64,000 bases of DNA, taken from contig NZ_LXEV01000021.1 of the NCBI RefSeq assembly GCF_001654965.1, positions 124,001 to 188,000 on the forward strand, in the 5' to 3' direction. Positions within the stretch are counted from its first letter, which is position 1, and the number at the start of each line of letters is the position of its first letter. Below, piece after piece: positions 9,064-17,846 of this stretch. The position numbers and the translations under genes were made by a program. This DNA comes from Proteus hauseri ATCC 700826. GTDB taxonomy: Bacteria; Pseudomonadota; Gammaproteobacteria; Enterobacterales; Enterobacteriaceae. The notes under the pieces are model-generated. The model was not told where the DNA came from and ran no database searches. It worked only from the letters and a program-made list of their open reading frames with translations.

Positions 9064-11124
9064 ATGAACAAACTTTTAAATGTGGCTTTTGTTATTGGAT
9101 TAACTTTAACAGGCACTTCTGTTGTGATGGCTGAGAAACCAGCCATCTCTGCAATAGCAACGATAGATCAGTTACCGATGCTAAAACAAGAGCCACAACA
9201 CTCTACTGTGAGCGAACGAGTCACTTCTCGTTTTGAACGTTCTCATTATCGGCAGTTCTCGCTTGATGCGAGTTTTTCAGAAAAGATTTTTAATCGTTAT
9301 CTTAATTTATTAGATTATAGCCATAACGTGTTATTAGCGTCAGATATTGCCCAATTTGATAAAGATAAAGCCAAAGTAGGGGAATATTTAAAATCGGGCG
9401 AGCTTGAACCGTTATTTAACTTGTTCAATCTTGCTCAAAAAAGACGTTTTGAACGTTTTCAATATGCTTTAAATCGTTTAGATAAACCAATAGATTTAGT
9501 TGGACAAGATAAATTTGAATTAGACAGAACCAAAGCGCCTTGGCCTCAAACCCAAGATGAACTAGATAAGCTTTGGGATGCAAAAGTAAAATATGATTGG
9601 TTAACGTTGAAACTGTCAGGCAAAAGTGACAGTGAAATCAAAGAAACCCTGACTAAACGTTATAAAGCAGCGATGCGTCGTCAGACACAAAGCCAAAGTG
9701 AAGACGTTTTTCAGCTTATCATGACAGCATTTGCCCGTGAAATAGACCCTCACACCAGTTATTTGTCACCAAGAAATACAGAAGCCTTTGATTCTGAAAT
9801 GAGCCTCTCATTAGAAGGGATCGGTGCTGTATTGCAGATGGATGATGACTACCCAATGATCAATTCAATGGTTACTGGTGGCCCCGCAGCGAAAAGTAAA
9901 GAGCTGAAAGTCGGTGATAAAATTATTGCTGTTGGACAAAGTAATAAACCGATGGTCGATGTTGTTGGCTGGCGCCTTGATGATATTGTCGCGTTAATTA
10001 AAGGACCAAAAGGTAGCCAAGTTAAACTGGAAGTCCTCTCTGATGAAAAAGGTGCTAAACCAAGAACGATCACCTTAGTAAGAGAGCAAATCCGTTTAGA
10101 AGACAGAGCGGTTAAATTGACTGAAAAAGTCATTAATGGTGAAAAAGTTGCTATTTTGGATATTCCTAGTTTTTATGTTGGATTAACCAACGATGTAAAA
10201 ACGCAATTACAAAAAGTGGCTAAAGATAATGTTTCATCATTAGTTATTGATTTACGTGGTAATGGTGGTGGTGCGTTAACAGAGGCAATCTCACTTTCAG
10301 GATTATTTATTCCTAGTGGTCCTGTCGTACAAGTGCGAGATAACAATGGCCGAGTTCGCCAAGATTTCGACCGTGACGATGTTGTTTATTATAAAGGGCC
10401 GCTGGTGGTTATCGTTAACCGCTTTAGTGCTTCCGCTTCTGAAATTTTTGCAGCTGCAATGCAAGATTATGGTCGTGCATTAATTGTGGGTGAACAAACC
10501 TTTGGTAAAGGAACGGTTCAACAATATCGCCCATTAACTCGTGTTTACGATCAAATGTTAAGCCCTGATTGGCCTGGTTTAGGTTCAGTACAATATACTA
10601 TTCAAAAATTCTATCGAATTAATGGTGGTAGTACTCAACTTAAAGGGGTGACACCTGATCTATTGCTGCCAAGTTTTGATAGCTCGGAAATGGGTGAGAG
10701 CTTTGAAGATAATGCAATGCCGTGGGATAGTATTTCTCCTGCAAGCTATCAGTTATCTGATTATTCAGAAAAGATAAAATCATCTTTAGCTTCGCTGACA
10801 GAACAACACGCTAAGCGTATTGCGGGTGACAGAGAGTTCTCTTATATCTTTGATGATATTAAGCGCTACAACGAAGCTAAGGCGAAGAACGAAGATAAAT
10901 ATGTTGTTCTTAACTTTGCAGAAAGAGAGAAAGAAAACAAAGAGCTAGAGGATACCAAGTTAAATCGCCTTAATGAGCGTTTTAAAGAAGAAGGTAAGCC
11001 ACTACTTAAATCGCTTGATGATCTGCCTAAGGATTATGAAGGCCCAGATCCTTATTTAGATGAAACCGCTAAAATAGCGGTGGATCTCTCTCAAATGATC
11101 AAGCCTAAAAAGCTATTAAATTAA
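9064..11124 (+). CDS. prc: Carboxy-terminal (tail-specific) protease Prc
   Basis: Periplasmic S41 protease that trims penicillin-binding protein 3 and degrades MepS with the adaptor NlpI. The 686-aa protein has a signal peptide (1-23), a PDZ domain (about 245-330, beginning SLEGIGAVL) and the catalytic region. By spacing to the E. coli enzyme the active residues are Ser457 (in NRFSASASE), Asp468 and Lys482 (TFGKGTVQ). Start is preceded by a GGAGG-type site in TACGGAGGCC. Follows proQ; a terminator closes the unit at 11174. Confidence 0.97.
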   Translation: MNKLLNVAFVIGLTLTGTSVVMAEKPAISAIATIDQLPMLKQEPQHSTVSERVTSRFERSHYRQFSLDASFSEKIFNRYLNLLDYSHNVLLASDIAQFDKDKAKVGEYLKSGELEPLFNLFNLAQKRRFERFQYALNRLDKPIDLVGQDKFELDRTKAPWPQTQDELDKLWDAKVKYDWLTLKLSGKSDSEIKETLTKRYKAAMRRQTQSQSEDVFQLIMTAFAREIDPHTSYLSPRNTEAFDSEMSLSLEGIGAVLQMDDDYPMINSMVTGGPAAKSKELKVGDKIIAVGQSNKPMVDVVGWRLDDIVALIKGPKGSQVKLEVLSDEKGAKPRTITLVREQIRLEDRAVKLTEKVINGEKVAILDIPSFYVGLTNDVKTQLQKVAKDNVSSLVIDLRGNGGGALTEAISLSGLFIPSGPVVQVRDNNGRVRQDFDRDDVVYYKGPLVVIVNRFSASASEIFAAAMQDYGRALIVGEQTFGKGTVQQYRPLTRVYDQMLSPDWPGLGSVQYTIQKFYRINGGSTQLKGVTPDLLLPSFDSSEMGESFEDNAMPWDSISPASYQLSDYSEKIKSSLASLTEQHAKRIAGDREFSYIFDDIKRYNEAKAKNEDKYVVLNFAEREKENKELEDTKLNRLNERFKEEGKPLLKSLDDLPKDYEGPDPYLDETAKIAVDLSQMIKPKKLLN

Positions 11125-11173
11125 ATTATTTAGTCGTAAAAACAAGTACTTCATAAAAATGGGTACTTGAAGC

Positions 11174-11214
11174 AACCCCCAATAGTTGGATAACCAATTA
11201 CTGGGGGTTTTTTA
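11174..11214 (+). terminator. Terminator of proQ-prc
   Basis: AACCCCCA/TGGGGGTT arms with an inner TTGG/CCAA extension and small internal mismatches, then six T. A degenerate copy of this sequence recurs at 14233-14265 before htpX. Confidence 0.85.
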
Positions 11215-12405
11215 TATCCGAATACAATTGAGATATAAAAATTATTATTGTTAATCCATATCTTTCAGGTGAGTAATCTTAAGAATGTAGGTATATCGTC
11301 TCGACATATAGTTGTTACATTATTTTTTAATAGATTTTAGCTATCCACAATGTCAAATCATCAGGAAGAACAATGACTATTCATACATATCGTTATTTTT
11401 TATAATATCGAGATAGTTAAATTCAATGTTATATCACTTAATTTTTAACCCGAAATATATTTTGAATTAAATTTAAAAGTCTACTTTTAAAAATATTGAT
11501 TTAAATACTTTTTTTATATTGAAAACCTATATGAATTTGAAATGAGATAACTAACTGTGTATTTTCAGTTGAATACACTATAAATATTTGAATGGATAGA
11601 GCTATCTATTAATGTTTAAGGTATATATCTGACTGTATATCATAATCGCATCAATATGTAATAAGTGAGGAACATTGTTATATTTGATAATTAAATGAAA
11701 CTAAAGATTTAATACCAATATTAGAATAATAAATAAACACGAGTATAAATATTGGCTGATGTTCAGGCTAAGTTTTGTGAGCTATAAAAAAGAGACTAAG
11801 TTGATTTCTTCGTTGATGAATTCTTCAAGTGGTGAGGAAAAAGTAGGTTTATCTGGTAAACAGAATAAAAAATCAACCAGCCTTTATTGTGTTGTAAGTC
11901 ACATTTTAAGATTTCTTTATTGTAATAAGTGTAATATGTTGTGACAATGATCGCTTAAATTGACATAAAATTACTATAGCATACAGATTATGAAAATTTG
12001 TGACACTTTGACAGGCCATCGCAACAACTAAAAAGCTAACCTAGATAATGAATATTTTTTATTCGATGATTCTAAAAATGTATTATCAAAGCAGTATGTA
12101 ATAGCTAAGATATTATATTTCTAGGATCAGCTTTTCCTCGTAAGAAATAACGAATAAATAGCAAGTAATCTACAATTTGCTTAAAAGATTTCTATGGCGA
12201 AAAAATAAGTAAATATAAATGTGGCGAGATAGTCACATTGGGTTTTTTATGCCCAAAAAATGATTTTATTGTTTGAGATTGATGTAACTAAAGATTTAAG
12301 TACAGGTTACTTTTTAGCTAAATATAAAAATGGTGCTTTATTGAGCTCGCTGAATATAAGCCAATATAAATTAATTCAAATATTTATTAACCAGGCTGAA
12401 TTAAA
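11215..12405. other. Long AT-rich intergenic region before the porin gene
   Basis: About 1.2 kb with no supported gene. One short frame (11759-11944) has no ribosome site and low-complexity composition. The base composition is more AT-biased than the flanking prc and htpX genes, typical of H-NS-bound horizontally acquired DNA. No clear CRP or Fur site could be confirmed. The porin ribosome site is weak (ACCAGGCTG, 12395-12403). Confidence 0.45.
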
Positions 12406-13758
12406 ATGAAAGTAAAAAGAATAGTATTGCTTATGTTTTCTCCTTGTTTCCTAGCCGTAAGTGCTGCCAATGCAGGAAATTGGGAAAATACAATCAAAGA
12501 AAACTCATTTATTTCCGATTCTGAACTTGAGCTTTCTACAATTAATATGTGGAAATATCTCAAGACAGAAAACCGTTTTGATAAAGAAGCGCAACGCTAC
12601 AAAAAGCAAGTTGCTAATGCATGGGGGCAAAACTTCCAAGTAGATTTCAAATCAGGTTATTTTGGTGACATTATCGGTTTTGATGCTTCTTATTACGGTG
12701 CTATCAAATTAGGGGCAAGTAAAGACTTCGCCTCTCGTGCAATATTATTTAATGATGATGGTGAAGCAAAAGGTTATAACAAAATTGGTCAACGCTTCGC
12801 AAAAATTAAATTAGATTTAGATCCTGTTTTAATTAACGGTAAAGCAGGTTGGTTTACCCTGAAAAATACTGGTATTTTTTCTAACTCACAGCGCCTCTCA
12901 TTAAACAGTTATAACGGTTATGCTACTACAACTACAATGGGTGATTGGAGCCTAGATTTACTGTATCTTGATGGTAAAGTGATGCGTCGTGATAGCCCAA
13001 ATACCGACAGAATGTATTTCAGTGATGGAAATGGCGTTAGACACAATGTTGACCATGTCATTACGGGTGGTATTAATTACAACTCCAAACCGCTAAAAGT
13101 ATTTTATTTCTACGGTCAAGCGGATGATCTATTCCGTCAACAAGGTTTAGAAACAAAATATAAATTAACTTCAGACGTTACTATTGGTGGTGTTGTTTAT
13201 TATCACGATTATGGTAGTGATGGAAAACGTACATTAAGTAATGCCAATGCGGGTAAACGTAACTTTGATAATGATGCATGGCACTTTGCGGGTACTATGG
13301 AATGGCGTATTCCAGAATCACCGTGGACACTACGTTCAGGTGTGACTTATACCGATGCTGAAAAAGCAAATGGTGTTGGCCAATTTGCACGTAACCCAAT
13401 TGGTAATACCCGTGGGCGTTTTAATTCACCAGCTTATGCAGATATTGACTATGTGCGCGATGGTGAAGTTATGGGGGCATTAGAAGCAGAGTATAGAGTG
13501 AATAAAGCGTTTTCTGTTGGTGCGCGTACTAACTACAGTGAATTTAGCTATTCAGGTGAGAGATTAAAGCAAGGTCAGTTTGGTTTATTTAGTTATTGGA
13601 AACCGACAACTAATCTTTCTATTTCTTTAAGTGGTGGTATTGGTTGGCATCACCAGCAAGAAAATGATTACTCCACACCGAAACTTTATGATGGTCACTC
13701 ACAACGTGCACACTCATTATCAGGTTCTATGACAACGACATATCGTTTCAAAATGTAG
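12406..13758 (+). CDS. OprD/chitoporin-family outer membrane porin
   Basis: Outer membrane beta-barrel of 450 aa. It has a signal peptide (1-23, cleavage after ANA-G), alternating polar/aromatic strands, and ends in YRFKM, close to the terminal aromatic signature of barrels. The N-terminal FISDSELELSTINMW and the DFKSGYFGDIIGFDASYYGAIKLG segment match the OprD/ChiP (YbfM) pattern. Such porins pass small solutes such as basic amino acids, peptides or chito-oligosaccharides; the substrate cannot be told here. It interrupts the usual prc-htpX neighbourhood, sits alone in AT-rich DNA and has no regulator beside it. Confidence 0.85.
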   Translation: MKVKRIVLLMFSPCFLAVSAANAGNWENTIKENSFISDSELELSTINMWKYLKTENRFDKEAQRYKKQVANAWGQNFQVDFKSGYFGDIIGFDASYYGAIKLGASKDFASRAILFNDDGEAKGYNKIGQRFAKIKLDLDPVLINGKAGWFTLKNTGIFSNSQRLSLNSYNGYATTTTMGDWSLDLLYLDGKVMRRDSPNTDRMYFSDGNGVRHNVDHVITGGINYNSKPLKVFYFYGQADDLFRQQGLETKYKLTSDVTIGGVVYYHDYGSDGKRTLSNANAGKRNFDNDAWHFAGTMEWRIPESPWTLRSGVTYTDAEKANGVGQFARNPIGNTRGRFNSPAYADIDYVRDGEVMGALEAEYRVNKAFSVGARTNYSEFSYSGERLKQGQFGLFSYWKPTTNLSISLSGGIGWHHQQENDYSTPKLYDGHSQRAHSLSGSMTTTYRFKM

Positions 13759-13793
13759 TTTATAGCGTCAGTACGTTTTATTTTTTGTATCAA

Positions 13794-13826
13794 GTGCATG
13801 ACTTGCATTACTTGTAAGTTGTGCAC
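13794..13826. repeat. Imperfect inverted repeat after the porin gene
   Basis: GTGCATGACTTGCA pairs with TTGTAAGTTGTGCAC across a short loop. No T-run follows, so it is not a classical terminator. It lies 35 bp after the porin stop. Confidence 0.5.
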
Positions 13827-13834
13827 AAAAATAC

Positions 13835-13866
13835 AGAGATACATTAGATTAGAGATACATTAGATT
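13835..13866 (+). repeat. Perfect 16-bp tandem repeat, two copies
   Basis: The unit AGAGATACATTAGATT occurs twice head to tail (13835-13850 and 13851-13866). Probably a recent slippage duplication. Confidence 0.9.
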
Positions 13867-14390
13867 ATAGGAAGTCATAATATTCACAACGCTAGTCGAT
13901 AACAGCCTTTTTATGACGAGCCAACTATCGAAGTATTAAACGATGTTACCAGAAATCTTCTTGAATTAATCTCTTGAGCTTAATAACACAAAAAAGTTGC
14001 ATTACCTATTGCGCAATAAGTTGTGGGTAAGTTAGGCACTTCAGCAAATAAAACAAGCGGTTGAATATCAATGAGAACTCGCTTGCCCTCAAATCATACC
14101 TGTTTGGTAATGATGCATTGATATAATATTATTAAAATAATTCATCAGCATTATGATAAACATGTACTTGAATCAAAAATTAAATAATATTTATTTTAGT
14201 TACACTTTGAGCTTAAGTTTGAAGTACTTCCCTATAGTTAGGCAACCAATTACTGGTTTTTTTTATGAAAATGTAAAGTTATAATGTTTTTAGTCATAAA
14301 TAAGTTAAAAGACTTGATAAAATTAAAAAAAGCCTTATTTATAGGGTAATTTGTAATGTGGCAATTAGATAAAATAGGAACAGTATCAAT
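13867..14390. other. Intergenic region with a possible gene remnant
   Basis: There is no intact gene. A short coding-like run lies at 13903-13977 on the plus strand; it would read QPFYDEPTIEVLNDVTRNLL and then four more residues before a stop, but it lacks a start and is preceded by a stop. Downstream sequence shows no continuation in one frame. This may be the tail of a decayed gene. A prc-terminator-like sequence follows at 14233. The htpX ribosome site is AGGAAC near 14377. Confidence 0.35.
14233..14265 (+). repeat. Degenerate copy of the prc terminator
   Basis: TATAGTTAGGCAACCAATTA plus CTGG and a T-run matches the inner part of the prc terminator (11181-11214) at about 20 of 24 positions before the T-run, but has lost the outer C5/G5 arms. 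The two copies bracket the porin insertion. Confidence 0.6.
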
Positions 14391-15269
14391 ATGATGAGAA
14401 TTGCATTATTCCTTTTAACAAACTTAGCCGTTATGTTTGTTTTTGGGATTATCTTATCTTTAACTGGAATTCAAGGTCGCAGTGTTCAAGGTTTAATGAT
14501 CATGGCGGGCTTGTTTGGTTTTGGTGGTGCATTTATTTCGCTGCTGATGTCAAAATGGATGGCATTACGTTCAGTTGGCGGTCAAGTTATTGAAAATCCG
14601 ACTTCTGAAGTTGAACGTTGGTTATTAAACACCGTGAAACGTCAGTCTGAGCAAGTTGGTATCAAAATGCCTCAGGTTGCGATTTATGATGCACCGGATA
14701 TTAATGCGTTTGCAACAGGTGCTCGCCGAGATGCGTCGCTGGTAGCCGTAAGTACGGGTTTGCTTGCTAGCATGAGTCGCGATGAAGCCGAAGCAGTTAT
14801 TGCTCACGAAATTAGCCATGTCGCTAATGGTGATATGATAACGATGACTTTGCTACAAGGTGTGGTGAATACTTTCGTTATCTTTATTTCTCGGATCATT
14901 GCGCAATTTGTTGCTAACTTTATCTCTAACGATGACGAGAGTGAAAGTAGCAATGGTAACCCTTGGGTTTATATGGGCGTATCAATGGTACTGGAGATTG
15001 TCTTCGGTATTTTAGCAAGTATCATCACAATGTGGTTTTCTCGTTACCGTGAATTCCATGCTGATGCTGGCTCGGCAAAACTTGTTGGCCGTGAAAAAAT
15101 GATTGCAGCATTGCAACGTTTAAAAACCAGCTATGAGCCACAAGAAGAGAGCAGTATGATGGCATTTTGCATCAATGGCCGTAATAAATCATTTAGCGAA
15201 TTATTTCTTTCACATCCACCACTAGATAAACGCATCGAAGCATTACGTAGCGGTGAGTATCTGAAGTAA
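14391..15269 (+). CDS. htpX: Membrane zinc metalloprotease HtpX
   Basis: M48B inner-membrane protease for quality control of membrane proteins, working alongside FtsH. The 292-aa sequence has two N-terminal membrane segments (about 3-25 and 33-53), the zinc motif HEISH (His139, Glu140, His143), two more hydrophobic stretches (about 155-178 and 193-215) and the third ligand Glu221 in [12 protein letters not shown]. The double ATG start is shared with E. coli. A terminator follows at 15319. In E. coli it is controlled by Cpx; I did not find a CpxR box I could trust. Confidence 0.97.
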   Translation: MMRIALFLLTNLAVMFVFGIILSLTGIQGRSVQGLMIMAGLFGFGGAFISLLMSKWMALRSVGGQVIENPTSEVERWLLNTVKRQSEQVGIKMPQVAIYDAPDINAFATGARRDASLVAVSTGLLASMSRDEAEAVIAHEISHVANGDMITMTLLQGVVNTFVIFISRIIAQFVANFISNDDESESSNGNPWVYMGVSMVLEIVFGILASIITMWFSRYREFHADAGSAKLVGREKMIAALQRLKTSYEPQEESSMMAFCINGRNKSFSELFLSHPPLDKRIEALRSGEYLK

Positions 15270-15318
15270 GATAAATGATAACGTTAGAGATAAAACATCT
15301 CTAATGCTTAGCTAAAAT

Positions 15319-15354
15319 AAAAGCGCCAGATACTGAGATATATCTGGCGCTTTT
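15319..15354 (+). terminator. Terminator of htpX
   Basis: Arms AAAAGCGCCAGATA/TATCTGGCGCTTTT, eight-base loop, ending in T4. Confidence 0.9.
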
Positions 15355-15475
15355 ACTTATAATATATTAATTAATATGATGCATTAGATATATGAAAACG
15401 CTTCTATGTGAAAATAGTCGGTTGATGGTAATGGAAAACCAAGTATACTAAGAGAGAATATTGGAGGAAAAATAA

Positions 15476-15640
15476 ATGGCTACATTCGATTTGCTTAAAG
15501 CTGCAAATGAGATGATTCTTACAGAAGATAAAATTACTCAGCTGAAAGAACATCTTAAAATAGAAGAAAATAAATTCAAGTTGGAATCAAAGAAACGATT
15601 GGTTGATGAACAACTACTTTCTAAAGCTTATGAAGCATAA
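15476..15640 (+). CDS. Small hypothetical protein (54 aa), likely helical
   Basis: Begins MATFDLLKAANEMILTEDKI and ends LLSKAYEA. A GGAGG ribosome site lies nine bases before the ATG and a terminator follows 20 bp after the stop, so this is a well-framed small gene although too short for most gene finders. The sequence is rich in Lys, Glu and Leu with heptad-like spacing, which suggests one or two amphipathic helices; there is no signal peptide or Cys. I do not recognise a family. It is the first gene of the accessory islet after htpX and lies 75 bp before the 680-aa gene. Confidence 0.6.
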   Translation: MATFDLLKAANEMILTEDKITQLKEHLKIEENKFKLESKKRLVDEQLLSKAYEA

Positions 15641-15660
15641 ATAACTCCAAACCTTTTTGA

Positions 15661-15691
15661 AGAGCAATTTTATAGTTGCTCTTTTTATTTT
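15661..15691 (+). terminator. Terminator between the 54-aa and 680-aa genes
   Basis: AGAGCAA/TTGCTCT arms with an eight-base loop followed by a T-rich tract (CTTTTTATTTT). It ends only 25 bases before the next ATG, so the 680-aa gene either depends on read-through or is attenuated here. Confidence 0.75.
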
Positions 15692-15715
15692 ATATGTTAG
15701 GGAAAACTCTTTACT

Positions 15716-17758
15716 ATGACTCCTTATCTTATTTGTAGATTTGAAAAACAGACACTAAGTAATCTAATTAAGGAATGTTTTAATTCAAAGTTTCCTGACA
15801 TATATAAAAAAATACAAATTGATTATATCTATAGATACCTTACAGAAATAAAGTGTAAATCTGTTTTGCTTGAACCTGTATATATTGATAAAGATTACTT
15901 AGAAGATTATAAACAATATTATGTGAAAGGGTTTAATAATAAAGGATACAAAACGTCACGACTTCATTTCTTCTCTTCTGAGCTAGATCATAAGACAATA
16001 GATGATTATTTGGAAAATGGAATGGAGAGTGAAAAACATAATCTTCTACAACAAAGTTATCTTGGGTTTATGATAATTAAACCATTACCAAAAACTTTTA
16101 TTGGTAAAACATGTTTAATACCTTATCCAAGTTTAATAAAAAATAATGATAAAAAATGTATTCTTCGTGAATATAGTATTGATCTCTTTGGTATTCCATT
16201 AAAAGTAAAATCGATTGCATTTCAAGAACAAGATATGGTAGTTGCCGCCTATGCAACAACAGCTATTTGGTCTTCTTTACATGCTTTAAACTATTGTGAT
16301 ATACGTTCTATTCCTTCTTGTAGTGAAATTACTATAAATGCAATTAATCATATAAATAATTCGAATAATAGTTTTCCTAACACTTCATTGACAACAAAAC
16401 AAATGTTAAGGTCTATTGATATTGAAAAAATCAAGCATCACCTTTTTAAGGCTAATAGATTAAAAATTGATGAATTTCATGAAATAGTAAAGACTCATAT
16501 TGATAGTAAGATCCCATTGCTATTAAGGGGAACAATATATGATATTACTAATGGGAATTATGTTAGAAAAAATGATTATACAGTAACTATTTTAGGATAC
16601 AAAGAAAGAGGTCGGAGTAGAGCAATCTATATTCATGATGACCGTTTAGGTCCTTTTGTTAGAGCAATATATAGGAAAAAAATAACAGGTGATGAAGAAT
16701 GGGGATTTATCGTTCAGGAAAAAAATGATGAAATACATTGGGAAGAGGCACATGAAATTTTCATACCAGATATACTTATCTCTATAACACCTAAAAAAGT
16801 AAGACTATCAAGTGAGTTAGCAATTAATACTTGTCGTCTTATTAAATCTATCTATACTAAATTATTAGAAATAGAATTAGATACAAATTCATCAGAAAAA
16901 TTTCTGCCAATAATTAAATTTTCAGTAAAATTAAAAGAAATATCTGAAATAAGAAATGAGTTATTATGTTATGATTTTAATAAAAGTAATCATAAAGAAG
17001 CAATCAATTATTGTAAAAAAAAGAGATTGGAATTTTTGACTCAATCTTATGCTTGCTATCATTGGGTCGCATCTTTTTCATTAAATAATGAAGATTCTTT
17101 TGATATCCTTTTCGATGCAACTGACATTCCTCAAGGCGATGTAGTATCGGAAATTATATATAAAGATTATTATAATTCTAAAGTTATATTAGATGTGATG
17201 AAAAAATTAGCATCTAGACAAGATATACTCCATTCAAGCCCATTATTTAGAGAAAATAGCTTCATAGTATCATTTTTTTCATTTTTAATGACCATGGATT
17301 ATAATTATACAAACTACCTTGATGAAACATATGGACGATTAAGAGCTCCCAGTTATTTAAAACCAGAAGAATATTTAGGTGGTAAAATAACAGGAAATAA
17401 AACTTCTAAAATATATTATGGGCGTACAAATAAGACACTTAAAGAAATAACCGCAGATTTAAAAAATAATATTGAAAATTCCTTTATGATTTGGGCGATT
17501 ACTGACGAAGGTGCCTTGGTTATTGGGGAGGAGATAAATAATAATGGTCACCCATCCCTGACAGGGTTTAAGCCCGCAAGGATTGCTGGTGAATTATTTA
17601 TTAAAGATGAGGTTTACTATATTAACTCAAAATCGGGTCGTTATAGTAGGGATTATTCAAACCCTAATAATTTGCTTAAAAATGCGATAAACAGATTTAA
17701 AGAAATATTCCCAGATGATGATTTAGTTATTGAGATAATGGAATTTAGTGGTGTGTAA
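15716..17758 (+). CDS. Hypothetical 680-aa protein with papain/C39-like fold lacking catalytic residues and a C-terminal GHP...SGRYS domain
   Basis: I do not recognise the whole protein. Two parts stand out. Residues 165-320 follow the layout of a C39/papain-like cysteine peptidase: FQEQD (169-173) and AAYATTAIW (177-185) where the nucleophile Cys is expected, then DYTVTILGY (287-295) where the catalytic His is expected, and IHDDRLGPF (306-314). Here the Cys position is Tyr179 and the His position is probably Tyr288, so activity looks lost. Residues 590-650 (ALVIGEE, GHPSL, RIAGEL, YYINSKSGRYS) resemble a module often seen at the C-terminus of toxin-like and hypothetical proteins. There is no signal peptide and the gene is strikingly AT-rich, suggesting acquisition. 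The ribosome site is weak. Function unknown. Confidence 0.65.
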   Translation: MTPYLICRFEKQTLSNLIKECFNSKFPDIYKKIQIDYIYRYLTEIKCKSVLLEPVYIDKDYLEDYKQYYVKGFNNKGYKTSRLHFFSSELDHKTIDDYLENGMESEKHNLLQQSYLGFMIIKPLPKTFIGKTCLIPYPSLIKNNDKKCILREYSIDLFGIPLKVKSIAFQEQDMVVAAYATTAIWSSLHALNYCDIRSIPSCSEITINAINHINNSNNSFPNTSLTTKQMLRSIDIEKIKHHLFKANRLKIDEFHEIVKTHIDSKIPLLLRGTIYDITNGNYVRKNDYTVTILGYKERGRSRAIYIHDDRLGPFVRAIYRKKITGDEEWGFIVQEKNDEIHWEEAHEIFIPDILISITPKKVRLSSELAINTCRLIKSIYTKLLEIELDTNSSEKFLPIIKFSVKLKEISEIRNELLCYDFNKSNHKEAINYCKKKRLEFLTQSYACYHWVASFSLNNEDSFDILFDATDIPQGDVVSEIIYKDYYNSKVILDVMKKLASRQDILHSSPLFRENSFIVSFFSFLMTMDYNYTNYLDETYGRLRAPSYLKPEEYLGGKITGNKTSKIYYGRTNKTLKEITADLKNNIENSFMIWAITDEGALVIGEEINNNGHPSLTGFKPARIAGELFIKDEVYYINSKSGRYSRDYSNPNNLLKNAINRFKEIFPDDDLVIEIMEFSGV

Positions 17759-17788
17759 TTACAGGCGAGAAGAATATAACTAAAGTCA

Positions 17789-17824
17789 AATGGCTAATTT
17801 TTATTAGATATAAAATTAGCCATT
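17789..17824. terminator. Hairpin between convergent accessory genes
   Basis: Thirteen-base arms AATGGCTAATTTT/AAAATTAGCCATT. The T-runs on both sides are short, so it may act as a modest bidirectional terminator for the two converging genes. Confidence 0.6.
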
Positions 17825-17846
17825 AATTTTAGAGTAAGCAAAAAAA

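Noticed and set aside
11759-11944. 61-codon open frame in the AT-rich region before the porin
   Set aside because: No ribosome binding site, Ser/Lys-rich low-complexity product, and nothing in the context supports it as a gene.
11943-11962. TGTGA-like half-site as CRP operator for the porin
   Set aside because: Only one half matches; the other is poor and the distance to the porin (over 400 bp) is large.
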